NCBI RefSeq assembly: GCF_023715145.1
Contig: NZ_JAMBNP010000005.1
Location: 473,286 to 537,285 of the forward strand
DNA length: 64,000 nucleotides
Direction: 5' to 3'
DNA from: Paenibacillus glycanilyticus
GTDB lineage: Bacteria > Bacillota > Bacilli > Paenibacillales > Paenibacillaceae
Positions 35,229-43,590 of this stretch are shown piece after piece. Position numbers and translations under genes: made by a program. Under the pieces are notes generated by a model. The model saw only the letters and a program-made list of their open reading frames with translations. It searched no databases and was not told the DNA's origin. How positions within the stretch are numbered: position 1 is the first letter of the stretch; each line of letters begins with the position of its first letter.

Positions 35229-36176
35229 TTATACTGATTGACTCCAATCATGCACCGCATGGCCATCAAGAAACTTCTCGCAATCAAGAGCAGCCATACA
35301 ACCGCTTCCTGCAGCAGTAATCGCTTGCCGATATGTACTGTCTTGAACATCACCACACGCAAATACACCAGGGATATTTGTCTGAGTTGATCCCGGCGTA
35401 GTAACAATGTATCCGATTTCATTCATCATAATTTGACTTTTCAGGAAATTTGTATTTGGAGTGTGACCAATGGTGACGAAAATACCGTCCGTTTCTAAAA
35501 ATTCTTCCATCCCGGTTTCATTATTCAATACTTTAAGACCTTTAACGCCATGTTCGTCGGCTATAACCTCTAAGGGCATTTTGTCTAGTTCCCACGTGAT
35601 CTTGGGATTACCACGAGCGCGTGCTTGCATGATTTTCGAGGCTCGAAGCTCTTTGCGGCGATGAACAAGGCGCACTTCGGTTGCAAACTTGGTCAGAAAG
35701 TGAGCTTCCTCCATTGCTGAATCCCCGCCTCCTACTACAATAATTTTTTTGCCGCCGAAAAAGAATCCGTCACAAGTAGCACAAGTGCTGACACCACGCC
35801 CGATATTTTCTTTCTCACCAGGGATCCCAAGGTATTTAGCCGATGCACCTGTAGAAATTATAATCGACTCGGTTGTCAATTCCTCTCCGCCTTCAATTAT
35901 TAACGAAAATGGGTGCTTGGACAAATCAACCTGATTGACCCATCCGGTACGAAATGTGGCACCAAAGCGCTCAGCCTGTCTGCGCATGTTGTTCATAAGA
36001 TCAGGGCCCATAATTCCGTCCGGGAAACCAGGGAAATTTTCTACCTCTGTTGTTGTAGTCAATTGACCACCAGGCTCTGGACCTTCGATAATAATTGGTT
36101 CCAGATTGGCACGTGCTAAATAAATGGCTGCCGTCAGTCCAGCTGGTCCAGTACCAATAATGATACATTTATTCAT
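35229..36176 (-). CDS. trxB: thioredoxin-disulfide reductase
   Basis: 315 residues; GGAGGGTC precedes the ATG. Low-molecular-weight TrxB layout: FAD motif GTGPAGLTAA, redox pair C132-A-T-C135-D, NADPH motif GGGDSAMEEA with HRRKELRA phosphate-binding residues, and C-terminal GVFACGDVQD. It reduces thioredoxin with NADPH. This may be a second copy beside the housekeeping trxB, given its place next to the stress genes; the window cannot decide. Confidence 0.95.
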   Translation of the reverse strand: MNKCIIIGTGPAGLTAAIYLARANLEPIIIEGPEPGGQLTTTTEVENFPGFPDGIMGPDLMNNMRRQAERFGATFRTGWVNQVDLSKHPFSLIIEGGEELTTESIIISTGASAKYLGIPGEKENIGRGVSTCATCDGFFFGGKKIIVVGGGDSAMEEAHFLTKFATEVRLVHRRKELRASKIMQARARGNPKITWELDKMPLEVIADEHGVKGLKVLNNETGMEEFLETDGIFVTIGHTPNTNFLKSQIMMNEIGYIVTTPGSTQTNIPGVFACGDVQDSTYRQAITAAGSGCMAALDCEKFLDGHAVHDWSQSV

Positions 36177-36319
36177 TTGAGACCCTCCTTTATTATTGTC
36201 AGCTTCTTATGTCTATTCTGAGTTAAAAGCCTAAAAGCTATCCCATTTAAAGCATGACGATAGGCATGAATGGAAGGTATAAAAGATATTTTTGTGAGCC
36301 TGATCCTTAATCCAAAAAC

Positions 36320-36349
36320 TGAATCAAAACCCATTATGAGGACATAATA
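36320..36349 (+). promoter_or_regulatory. sigma-G promoter of germinant operon 2
   Basis: TGAATC (36320-36325), 17-bp spacer, CATAATA (36343-36349, perfect -10). One mismatch in the -35. The inferred start at about 36356 lies after the upstream GTG/TTG codons, which supports the ATG at 36380 as the true start of the A-subunit gene. Confidence 0.65.
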
Positions 36350-36379
36350 GTGTTGATTTCAAAGAAAGGGGAAGAGGAA

Positions 36380-37873
36380 ATGAGTCAAGAACCATTGCGT
36401 ACGTTCTCCAACAAAAATCTGCAAGAACTAAAAAGCATTTATGTTGGAAACGAACTGTTATTGTTCCGAACTCTAGCTGACAAGGATAACATCAATGAAG
36501 CTGTTATTGTCTATTTGAACTCTCTTGTGGATGAAAAGCGCTTAAACCAACAAATTCTTCGGAAAATGAATATGGATTTACGGATGAATGACGGTCCAAC
36601 TGGAGAAGTTTTATTGGAATCTCTACATACGCTTGGTGATGTTAACATTCTTACAGAGATCGATGAAATAGAAAATCATTTAGCTGATTCCAATTTCGTT
36701 TTGTTTATCGAAGGGTACGACGAAGCATTCGGGATGAAATTGCCGGGCTTTGAAACGCGTGCAATAGATGAGCCGCAAATTGAACTTAACATTCGCGGTC
36801 CCCGTGAGGGATTCACCGAAGATTTGCAAAAAAACTTGGGTATGATATTGCGTCGAATGAAATCAAAAAATCTGAAAGCGAAATCGTTCTTGATCGGACA
36901 AGAAAGTCAAACGAAAGTGATGATCCTTTATCTCAGCGATCGCGTCGATCACGAAGTGTTAGATGAGCTCTGCCAACGAATAGATTCCATTCATTTAGAT
37001 GTGCTATCGGACAGCGCGCAGATTGAAGAATGGATCCAAGACAGCACATTTTCTCCATTCCCTCAGATTTTAAATTCCGAAAGACCCGATCGTGTCGTTA
37101 CAGCAATGAACAGAGGAAAGATCGTTATTATGACGGACGGTACGCCAAATGCCCTTATCACCCCGAGTACTTTTTTTGAAATGCTTCATCCCAGCGAAGA
37201 CCAATTTGAACGGTTCTATTTCGCTAATTTTCTGCGTATTATCCGACTTCTTACACTAATAGTATCGTTAATTGGTCCATCCTTCTATATAGCATTCACT
37301 ACGTTTCATCTCGAGATGATTCCTACGCCGTTGTTAATGACTTTTTTGTCAGCGAAAGCGGGGATTCCCTTCCCTACTTTCATTGAAGCTTTGATTATGG
37401 AAGTCGCATTTGAGGTGCTTCGGGAAGCGAGTATGCGTCTGCCGCGCATTATGGGACAATCAGTCAGCATCGTAGGAGCTCTTATCATCGGGGAAGCTGC
37501 CGTTCAATCAGGTATTGTTTCACGTCCGATGGTAATTGTCGTCGCGATGACGGGAATTGCCTCCTTTACGATCCCTTCGTATAATACAGCCATCTCACTT
37601 CGTCTATTGCGTTTTCCGTTAATGTTTCTTTCCGCCCTTAGTGGTATGTTCGGATTATCGGTAGGCATGTTCATAGTCATTTTCCACTTATGTTCCTTGC
37701 GTTTTTGCGGTGTTTTGTTTTTAGACCCGCTTGGATCGGAAGGCTATTGGAGTGCGATGAAGAAATTTTTCTTGCCTCCTGTTAAGTACAAAGAGGGTTT
37801 GCATAGCGAGGGGAGTAGGCCTAATGTGTCAAGGATACAATCACAAAAATATCGCGGTAAGGATTGGGAATAG
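36380..37873 (+). CDS. germinant receptor A subunit (GerAA family)
   Basis: 497 residues from ATG 36380, preceded by AAAGGGGAAGAGG. An upstream in-frame start at 36350 would lie at or before the predicted transcription start. N-terminal half with IRGPREGFTEDLQKNLGM and SPFPQILNSERPD; C-terminal half with about five transmembrane segments and GIPFPTFIEALIMEVAFEVLREA-like and SVSIVGALIIGEAAV stretches. Diverged from the paralogue at 19194, so it probably senses a different germinant. First gene of an A-C-D-B operon; its end overlaps the C gene by 50 bases. Confidence 0.93.
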   Translation: MSQEPLRTFSNKNLQELKSIYVGNELLLFRTLADKDNINEAVIVYLNSLVDEKRLNQQILRKMNMDLRMNDGPTGEVLLESLHTLGDVNILTEIDEIENHLADSNFVLFIEGYDEAFGMKLPGFETRAIDEPQIELNIRGPREGFTEDLQKNLGMILRRMKSKNLKAKSFLIGQESQTKVMILYLSDRVDHEVLDELCQRIDSIHLDVLSDSAQIEEWIQDSTFSPFPQILNSERPDRVVTAMNRGKIVIMTDGTPNALITPSTFFEMLHPSEDQFERFYFANFLRIIRLLTLIVSLIGPSFYIAFTTFHLEMIPTPLLMTFLSAKAGIPFPTFIEALIMEVAFEVLREASMRLPRIMGQSVSIVGALIIGEAAVQSGIVSRPMVIVVAMTGIASFTIPSYNTAISLRLLRFPLMFLSALSGMFGLSVGMFIVIFHLCSLRFCGVLFLDPLGSEGYWSAMKKFFLPPVKYKEGLHSEGSRPNVSRIQSQKYRGKDWE

Positions 37874-39038
37874 TCTGAAAAATTTCGTGCGTTTTTCTTT
37901 ATTGTGCCTGTGCTGTATGTCGTTAGCGGGTTGCTCCCCGGACGTAAACGAAATCAGCGATATTGCTTTGGTTACGGCAACTGCCATTGATTACAATGCG
38001 GATACAAAAAAATATACGTTCAGTGCCTTTTGCGTCATGCCTTCGAACACAAGCCAAGAAAAGAGCTCGACACTGACCCCATGGATCTCTAGCGCCTCAG
38101 GAAAAACACCGTTAGATGCGGCAAGAAAAATGCGATCACGCGTTGGGAAAAATTTGATTTTCCAGCATAATAAATTTTTTATTATAAGTGAGAGCGCCGC
38201 AAAACTTTCGCTATATGAAGTGATGGATTACCTAACGAGGAAAAGAGAATTTCGGATTTCGGCATATCCGATTATTGCACCAGGGCAAGCTTCGGACATA
38301 TTAAAGCTCAGCACCGAGTCCGGCGATATGTTGCCGAATGACTTGCTTGGTCAAGTGCGTAACAATAAGCTGTCAGGTCAAATAAAGCCGTTAACTATAA
38401 AAGATTTTGTAGATTTATTTGAGAATCCTAATCGCGGATTTGTGTCTGGCAGATTAAAAGTAAAATCTTCGGAAACAAGTGACAAAAAAATTCTTTTCCT
38501 AAACGGAGGTGCTGTCATATACAAACAGAAATTTGCTGGATGGTTGGAGGGAAACGATGTATGGACTCTTAATGCCTTGTCAGGAAAAAAATATTGGAGA
38601 AATATAGAGTTTAATGAAGTTATCAATTCGAATGACGGTTTAGAATTTTCCGCATTATTCCACGTGAAAGAATCGAAGATCCAAGGCAACATTCAAAACG
38701 GAAGTCCGAGATTGAGCATTTATCTGAAATTCAGTGCATCCGTTGAGGACTTAAATGAAGAAACTGATGTTGGTGACTCGGGTGTCACTTTGCAAATGGA
38801 GCGAGCAGCATCCAATTACTTGGAAAAGAGTGTGGAAAAGAGTCTGAAGCATTTTCAAAAAGACTTAAAAATAGATGTTCTTGGATTGTCTGATTATTAT
38901 TTGCAGTATCATCCCGCAGCATGGAAATTAATCGAAAAAGACTGGGAGAGCCTTTACCCCATGATTCCAGTCAAAGTTCATGTTGCTGTTCAATTCGAAA
39001 AATACGGAATGTCTACATCAATAAAGGAGCGTTTATAG
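37824..39038 (+). CDS. germinant receptor C subunit lipoprotein (GerAC family)
   Basis: 404 residues. A signal sequence with lipobox SLAGC gives a lipoprotein. The N-terminal part before the hydrophobic stretch is longer than usual, so a later start is possible. C-terminal LSDYYLQYHPAAWKLIEKDWESLYP is the family hallmark. AGGGGAG lies upstream of the ATG inside the A-subunit gene; the 50-base overlap implies translational coupling. Confidence 0.9.
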   Translation: MCQGYNHKNIAVRIGNSLKNFVRFSLLCLCCMSLAGCSPDVNEISDIALVTATAIDYNADTKKYTFSAFCVMPSNTSQEKSSTLTPWISSASGKTPLDAARKMRSRVGKNLIFQHNKFFIISESAAKLSLYEVMDYLTRKREFRISAYPIIAPGQASDILKLSTESGDMLPNDLLGQVRNNKLSGQIKPLTIKDFVDLFENPNRGFVSGRLKVKSSETSDKKILFLNGGAVIYKQKFAGWLEGNDVWTLNALSGKKYWRNIEFNEVINSNDGLEFSALFHVKESKIQGNIQNGSPRLSIYLKFSASVEDLNEETDVGDSGVTLQMERAASNYLEKSVEKSLKHFQKDLKIDVLGLSDYYLQYHPAAWKLIEKDWESLYPMIPVKVHVAVQFEKYGMSTSIKERL

Positions 39039-39272
39039 ATGCTTAACGAGGCTTTGTTTGTTGGCTCCCTATGTTATGGTGTTGTGAGTTTTTTTCTGTT
39101 AAATAAAAAAGGTAAGCGTTATGATGCCGTGATCATATTTCTCCTAAGCTGTTTTATCGCGGGTTATAACGCGCCTTTTATTGAAGGGAAATGGCCAACA
39201 GTCGAAATTTTGTATAGTGGCTTGTATAAGTCACTATCACAGTACATTTTTCAGCAAATATTGATTAAGTAA
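39039..39272 (+). CDS. small two-TM germinant receptor D-subunit-like protein
   Basis: 77 residues; the ATG follows the C stop codon with no gap and AAAGGAGCG lies upstream. Two hydrophobic segments (about 6-20 and 31-44) separated by KKGKRYD, then KWPTVEILYSGLYKSLSQY. The basic loop and the tail resemble the 80-residue protein in operon 1 (KKSNKRGRAVYG, KDWPDLHNVADFIF). Position, size and topology match D subunits of GerA-type receptors. Confidence 0.75.
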   Translation: MLNEALFVGSLCYGVVSFFLLNKKGKRYDAVIIFLLSCFIAGYNAPFIEGKWPTVEILYSGLYKSLSQYIFQQILIK

Positions 39273-39284
39273 AAAGGAGGATAG

Positions 39285-40382
39285 ATGAAAGTGCGGGAGA
39301 AAATATCTCATCTACAGTTGGGCTGTTTATTGTTTGGGTATATTGCCGGTTTCGAAAGTTTATTTCTAACAGAAACGAAGTTAATGAAACAGGATGTATG
39401 GATCGCTAATGTATTTAACATCTTAATTGGAATTGCATTACTAGGGATTATTACATACGTTCAACGTCAGTTCCCGGGCTACAAAATGACTGAAATTTGC
39501 GATAAATTGCTCGGAAAGTGGCTTAGTAAAATAATGCTCTTCATATATCTGCTAAGTAACTTGGAATCCGCATCGGGAGGTTTCCGCGCGGTATCCATGT
39601 TCTACACGACTGTGATTTTGCCAAATACGCGGTCGGACTATTTGATTTTAATCTACGCGGTTTGTTCAACTTATGCCGTGTATATCGGCCTTGGTACATT
39701 AGCACGAACAAATCTAATCATTATTCCTTTCTTCTTAATTGGCTTTCTTGCTACTTGCTTGTTTATTATTCCAGAAATACAATTGAATCCGTTTCTTCCT
39801 CAGCTTCAAAGTTCCAAATCGGATATAGCTATTGGGAGCATGCATCTGTTTACCTTTACCTTCTCACAATTGATCACGTTTGGATTTCTTATGTCGCGGG
39901 TTGAAAACATGAAAAAAATTTTCACAAGCTGCGCAATAGCTATTTTAATGTCGGGTCTATATTTGGTTATGATTTCCTACCTGACTTTAAGCTCGCTGGG
40001 ATTTAATTATGTAGAAACATCCACGTATCCGTTCTTTTCGACGATACAACTGGTGAAATTAGGGGAGTATTTGGAGAGGATTGAAATTCTGTTGATTGGG
40101 CTGTGGACAGTTCTTACCATGGTCAATATCATTATTATGCAATATGTGTTTACTCTTGTGGCGGGGCATGTCTTAGCAATCTCTAAGATGAAGCCGTTTG
40201 TATTGGCGATTGGACTTCTTTTCTTTGTACATGCTTCTAAAAGTTATATTCGAACAGCAGATCACTTCACGTATGGAACAAAAATTTATCCCATTTCTTC
40301 GTTACTTCCTTGTGTCGTATTTCCCGTTGTATTGGGCTTAATAACTTTAATTAAAAAGAAAGGGAATATTAAGGCCTCTTGA
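39285..40382 (+). CDS. germinant receptor B subunit (GerAB spore permease family)
   Basis: 365 residues; AAAAAGGAGG precedes the ATG. About ten transmembrane segments in the APC-like fold. QLGCLLFGYIAGFESLF and the YLLSNLESASGGFRAVSMFY stretch are typical of the YndE/GerAB family. Final gene of operon 2, 12 bases after the D-like gene. No terminator was seen directly after it. Confidence 0.92.
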   Translation: MKVREKISHLQLGCLLFGYIAGFESLFLTETKLMKQDVWIANVFNILIGIALLGIITYVQRQFPGYKMTEICDKLLGKWLSKIMLFIYLLSNLESASGGFRAVSMFYTTVILPNTRSDYLILIYAVCSTYAVYIGLGTLARTNLIIIPFFLIGFLATCLFIIPEIQLNPFLPQLQSSKSDIAIGSMHLFTFTFSQLITFGFLMSRVENMKKIFTSCAIAILMSGLYLVMISYLTLSSLGFNYVETSTYPFFSTIQLVKLGEYLERIEILLIGLWTVLTMVNIIIMQYVFTLVAGHVLAISKMKPFVLAIGLLFFVHASKSYIRTADHFTYGTKIYPISSLLPCVVFPVVLGLITLIKKKGNIKAS

Positions 40383-40459
40383 GGATGTCAATGTAAGTTC
40401 GCAGTGCAGAAGTATTTAGTAGGAATTTTAAATTTGAATGAATATGGGGTTGTTCGAAT

Positions 40460-41158
40460 ATGCAGACTGAATGGCGACTATCATTATCCAAGCTATTTGC
40501 GTCGCTCCCAAGCGACATACTAAATGACCTTGATCAATTAGCTTCCATAACGGATTTTCATTTTCCGAAGAAAAAGGCTGTGATTCAAACACCAGGCAGC
40601 GAAAGAGAAGGCCTGTGTTTCCTCATTGAAGGCAAACTGCGCCTATTTAAAACAAATTCAGCTGGTAAGCAGTATACCGCTGGTATACTAGGTCCGGGGA
40701 GTATGTTTGGTGAAAGTGATTCTTTCTCATTGGGGACGCATGGTAATTATATTGAAGTAATTGAAGACGCATGCTTTTGCTCAATTCAGAAACAGCCATT
40801 CGAGGATTTATTATTAAAATATCCGGAGTTGATAGTACGTATTCTGAAGGAGTTAAGCACGCGATTGGCAGAAAGGGACGAAATGTTGGAAATTATTTCT
40901 TCTAAAAATCTTCGAGATAAAGTCTTGTTCTTTATAACAAAATTATCTAAAAAAATTTCAATAGATAATGATCAATTCCAAGAAATCGTCTTGTCCATAA
41001 CTCACCAGGAGCTTGCTAATATGATCGGCGCTTCGAGAGAGTCCGTATCGGTTGTTTTGCAAGAGCTTTCTAACGATGGTGTAATAATGAGAGGCCGTAA
41101 CTCGATACTTGTCCATAAAGAAAAAATGAAACATTACCTGCATCGAGAGAATAATTAA
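40460..41158 (+). CDS. Crp/Fnr-family transcriptional regulator (3 of 3)
   Basis: 232 residues. Same layout as the regulators at 27176 and 32027: sensor barrel (EGLCFLIEGKLRLFKTNSAGKQYTAGILGPGSMFGESDSF) and winged helix (THQELANMIGASRESVSVVL). Cysteines are isolated, so no Fe-S cluster is expected. The recognition helix differs slightly (SRES instead of TREA). A degenerate palindrome TGTAA-N6-AGTGC (40392-40407) with TAAATT at the regulon spacing (40429) lies upstream, which could mean autoregulation but is weak. Confidence 0.9.
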   Translation: MQTEWRLSLSKLFASLPSDILNDLDQLASITDFHFPKKKAVIQTPGSEREGLCFLIEGKLRLFKTNSAGKQYTAGILGPGSMFGESDSFSLGTHGNYIEVIEDACFCSIQKQPFEDLLLKYPELIVRILKELSTRLAERDEMLEIISSKNLRDKVLFFITKLSKKISIDNDQFQEIVLSITHQELANMIGASRESVSVVLQELSNDGVIMRGRNSILVHKEKMKHYLHRENN

Positions 41159-41178
41159 TCACTTTCAAACGCTAAAGA

Positions 41179-41437
41179 TCAAGTTGGAAGAGTTATAGTG
41201 AAGGTTGACCCTTGCCCAAGCACGCTGTCGACGGAAATTTCCCATTTATGTTTGTCGATTATATTTTTTACTATGGACAAACCAAGCCCTACTCCTCCCA
41301 TTTTATGTAATATTAGTGAACTGTGAATGGGCATTATAGGAAGCGCTAATAGTCAGGATAACTGAACATAAAATCAAAACAACTCCCGTCAACAATGTGA
41401 TACGTATTCTCAGGGAAAATTTGCATGCGAGTTTCAT
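41179..41437 (-). pseudogene. sensor histidine kinase remnant with large internal deletion
   Basis: On the minus strand an ATG at 41437 starts a 43-codon N-terminal segment with one transmembrane helix, then a stop. Almost immediately a new stretch encodes [16 protein letters not shown] and [11 protein letters not shown], the G2 box and final strand of a histidine-kinase ATPase domain, ending at 41179. The sensor, dimerisation and most of the ATPase domain are missing. The ATG overlaps the end of the response-regulator gene, as in an intact two-component operon. Confidence 0.85.
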
Positions 41438-42112
41438 TCTGTTTCCTCCTCAATTTTATACCCCTTGCCTCGGACATTTCTAATAAGCTCCTTTTGGCAA
41501 TGAGCTGCTACCAATTTCTTTTTTATTGAGTGAATGTAATATTTTAAGGTGTCTGGAAACAGATCAGTATGGCTGTCACATGTATGATTCATTAGTCGCT
41601 TTGCACTGATAACTTGCCCTTTTTGAAGCATCAAATATTCCAGAATAGCAAATTCTTTTTTTGTAAGAGAAATGTTGTTTTCATGATAAGTAACGTTTTT
41701 AGTTGCCATATTTAAGCGAAGGCTACCGCATGTAAGTACATTGCCCTGTTGAATATATGAAATTCGTGATAATGTTCGGATTCTTGCTTCCAGTTCCAAA
41801 AAATCGAACGGTTTCGTCATATAATCGTTTGCTCCCATGTCCAGGCCATTCACCCGTTCTTCTATAGCATACCGCGCGGACAAAATCAATATTTTTGTCT
41901 CCTTATCCTTTTGCCTGATATATTGTAAAACCTCTAAACCATTTCGATTTGGCAATCAAATCAAGAACAATCACATCATAGGTGTTTACACTATAGTAGT
42001 CCAGTGCTTCTTCTCCATCGTATGCCTTATCAACGGCGTAACCGCTCTTATGTAGCCCACGGTCAATGATCTTTGATAATTCTTCTTCATCTTCAACAAG
42101 CAAAATTTTCAT
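41434..42112 (-). pseudogene. OmpR-family response regulator with frameshift
   Basis: The ATG at 42112 begins a receiver domain (KILLVEDEEELSKII, DVIVLDL). About 160 bases in, the frame shifts and continues as PNRNGLEVLQYIR, KILILSARY, GANDYMTKPFDF and a winged-helix output domain (LTKKEFAILEYLMLQKGQVIS, IRNVRGKGYKIE). The break falls right after the phosphoacceptor VLDL motif, where two bases appear to be missing. With the wrecked kinase next to it, the whole two-component system is dead, unless the frameshift is an assembly error. Confidence 0.85.
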
Positions 42113-42376
42113 GAATTCCTCATATCCTTATCCGATAAGGTGAGCAACTGATCAAATGGTTGAGAAATCGTTAGTTTTGATTAAAAATATTTTACTCTGC
42201 AAAGACGAATCCACCTAATCTACAACAAATTTTTAAAGTGAGGGGGCAGGTATTGCTTGTGGTTCAACAATCATACACACTTGCAATTACAACTGGCAAC
42301 CTTCAGGGTCTTAACTGGGCACAACGTTCATACTTATAGTAAGACTGTTGAACCCTGTAAGGAGGGCGAACTACAG

Positions 42377-43246
42377 ATGCAAATGGTGGTACAGTTTAAG
42401 AAAATGAAAATTGAGGGGATTGAAGTCTTCTATCGCGAAGCTGGGGATCCTAGAAATCCAACTATTGTTCTCCTTCATGGATTTCCTAGCTCTTCCCACA
42501 TGTTCCGTGATTTGATTTCACTACTGGCTGATCGCTATTATGTCATTGCGCCGGATTATCCTGGGTACGGCAACAGCAGTATGCCTTCAGTTGACGATTT
42601 CTTGTACACATTCGAACATCTTTCTTTGGTCATTGAACAATTGATTAATCGGCTCTGCATCCCTCGCTATATTTTGTATTGCCACGATTACGGCGGCCCC
42701 ATTGGGTTTAGGATTGCCGTTAGGCATCCAGAACGTGTTTTAGGTTTCGTAATTCAGAATGCTGTTGCGCATGAGGTAGGCCTTGGTCAACCATTTGATT
42801 TGTTTAAGGCACTTTGGGCAAATCCGAGTCCTGAAAACAAGGCAGCGTTTGCCACACTTGTCGATGCTGAATTTACAAAGAAACAATATGTTTACGGCGT
42901 TTGTAAACCTTTTAGAATTAGCCCGGACGGGTATGCAATGGACCAGTACTTCCTCGATCGGCCGGGAAATGCTGCTATTCAGTTAGCACTGGGTTATGAT
43001 TACCGGCATAACGTGGAACAATATCCGAAATGGCAGCAGTACTTACGCACCTATAAGCCTCCGACTTTGATAACCTGGGGGAAAAACGATTTTATTTTCA
43101 CTTTGGCAGGGGCGTACGCGCTAGCCCGAGAGTTAACCTGCGTCGAACTCGTGTTGTTATGCGGAGGACACTTTGTCCTTGAAGAAGAGAGTTGTACAGT
43201 TTCCGAATTGATTAAATCTTTCTTTTGTCGTGTTTACGGATTTTAG
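42377..43246 (+). CDS. alpha/beta hydrolase (haloalkane dehalogenase / epoxide hydrolase-like)
   Basis: 289 residues from ATG 42377, set by AAGGAGGG 10-11 bases upstream; the frame extends to 42257 without a site. HGFPSSSHMFRDL carries the oxyanion HGFP motif, the nucleophile elbow is HDYGGPIG (Asp), WGKNDFIF holds the acid and CGGHFVLEE the catalytic His. An Asp nucleophile with HGFP suggests epoxide hydrolase or dehalogenase-type chemistry. A strong terminator follows. Confidence 0.88.
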   Translation: MQMVVQFKKMKIEGIEVFYREAGDPRNPTIVLLHGFPSSSHMFRDLISLLADRYYVIAPDYPGYGNSSMPSVDDFLYTFEHLSLVIEQLINRLCIPRYILYCHDYGGPIGFRIAVRHPERVLGFVIQNAVAHEVGLGQPFDLFKALWANPSPENKAAFATLVDAEFTKKQYVYGVCKPFRISPDGYAMDQYFLDRPGNAAIQLALGYDYRHNVEQYPKWQQYLRTYKPPTLITWGKNDFIFTLAGAYALARELTCVELVLLCGGHFVLEEESCTVSELIKSFFCRVYGF

Positions 43247-43263
43247 TGAAGTAACTATTTTTA

Positions 43264-43301
43264 AAAAACGGGTGGCGTGCGCCAACCCGTTTTTTTTTTT
43301 T
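43264..43301 (+). terminator. Rho-independent terminator
   Basis: ACGGGT-GGCG-TG-CGCC-A-ACCCGT, followed by more than ten T. Confidence 0.95.
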
Positions 43302-43435
43302 GCATGTTCTGATTAATTGAAATGCGTAATAAATCGAAAACTGTCGGGAAGGTTCAACATCCCACAATGGGATAAGGAAAACATGTTAATCCTTATATTT
43401 GTCTTAAAATATCCGCTGCTAAGTTTAAGTTTTAA

Positions 43436-43479
43436 TGTTAGTTGTCTTACAGATAAAACAATGCTTACCTTGCTATTAT
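43436..43479 (+). promoter_or_regulatory. Crp/Fnr-type site D with -10 element
   Basis: TGTTA-GTTGTC-TTACA (43436-43451), followed by GATAAAA, and TATTAT at 43474-43479; centre at about -42.5. AATCACATAACAA downstream is identical to the bases after site C. An inverted repeat AGTTTGA-N5-TCAAACT lies further on in the 105-base leader of the acyltransferase gene. Confidence 0.65.
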
Positions 43480-43590
43480 GAATCACATAACAATTGAGAT
43501 TGCATAGATGAAATGCCTTGAAATGCCTTAAATTTATTTACTAGGTTATTAGTTTGATAGTTTCAAACTAAGGGAGGAGGAAGGAAGTTA

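Noticed and set aside
40392..40434. Degenerate Crp/Fnr-type site before the third Crp/Fnr gene
   Set aside because: The left half and the spacing fit but the right half (AGTGC) does not; chance is likely in AT-rich DNA.
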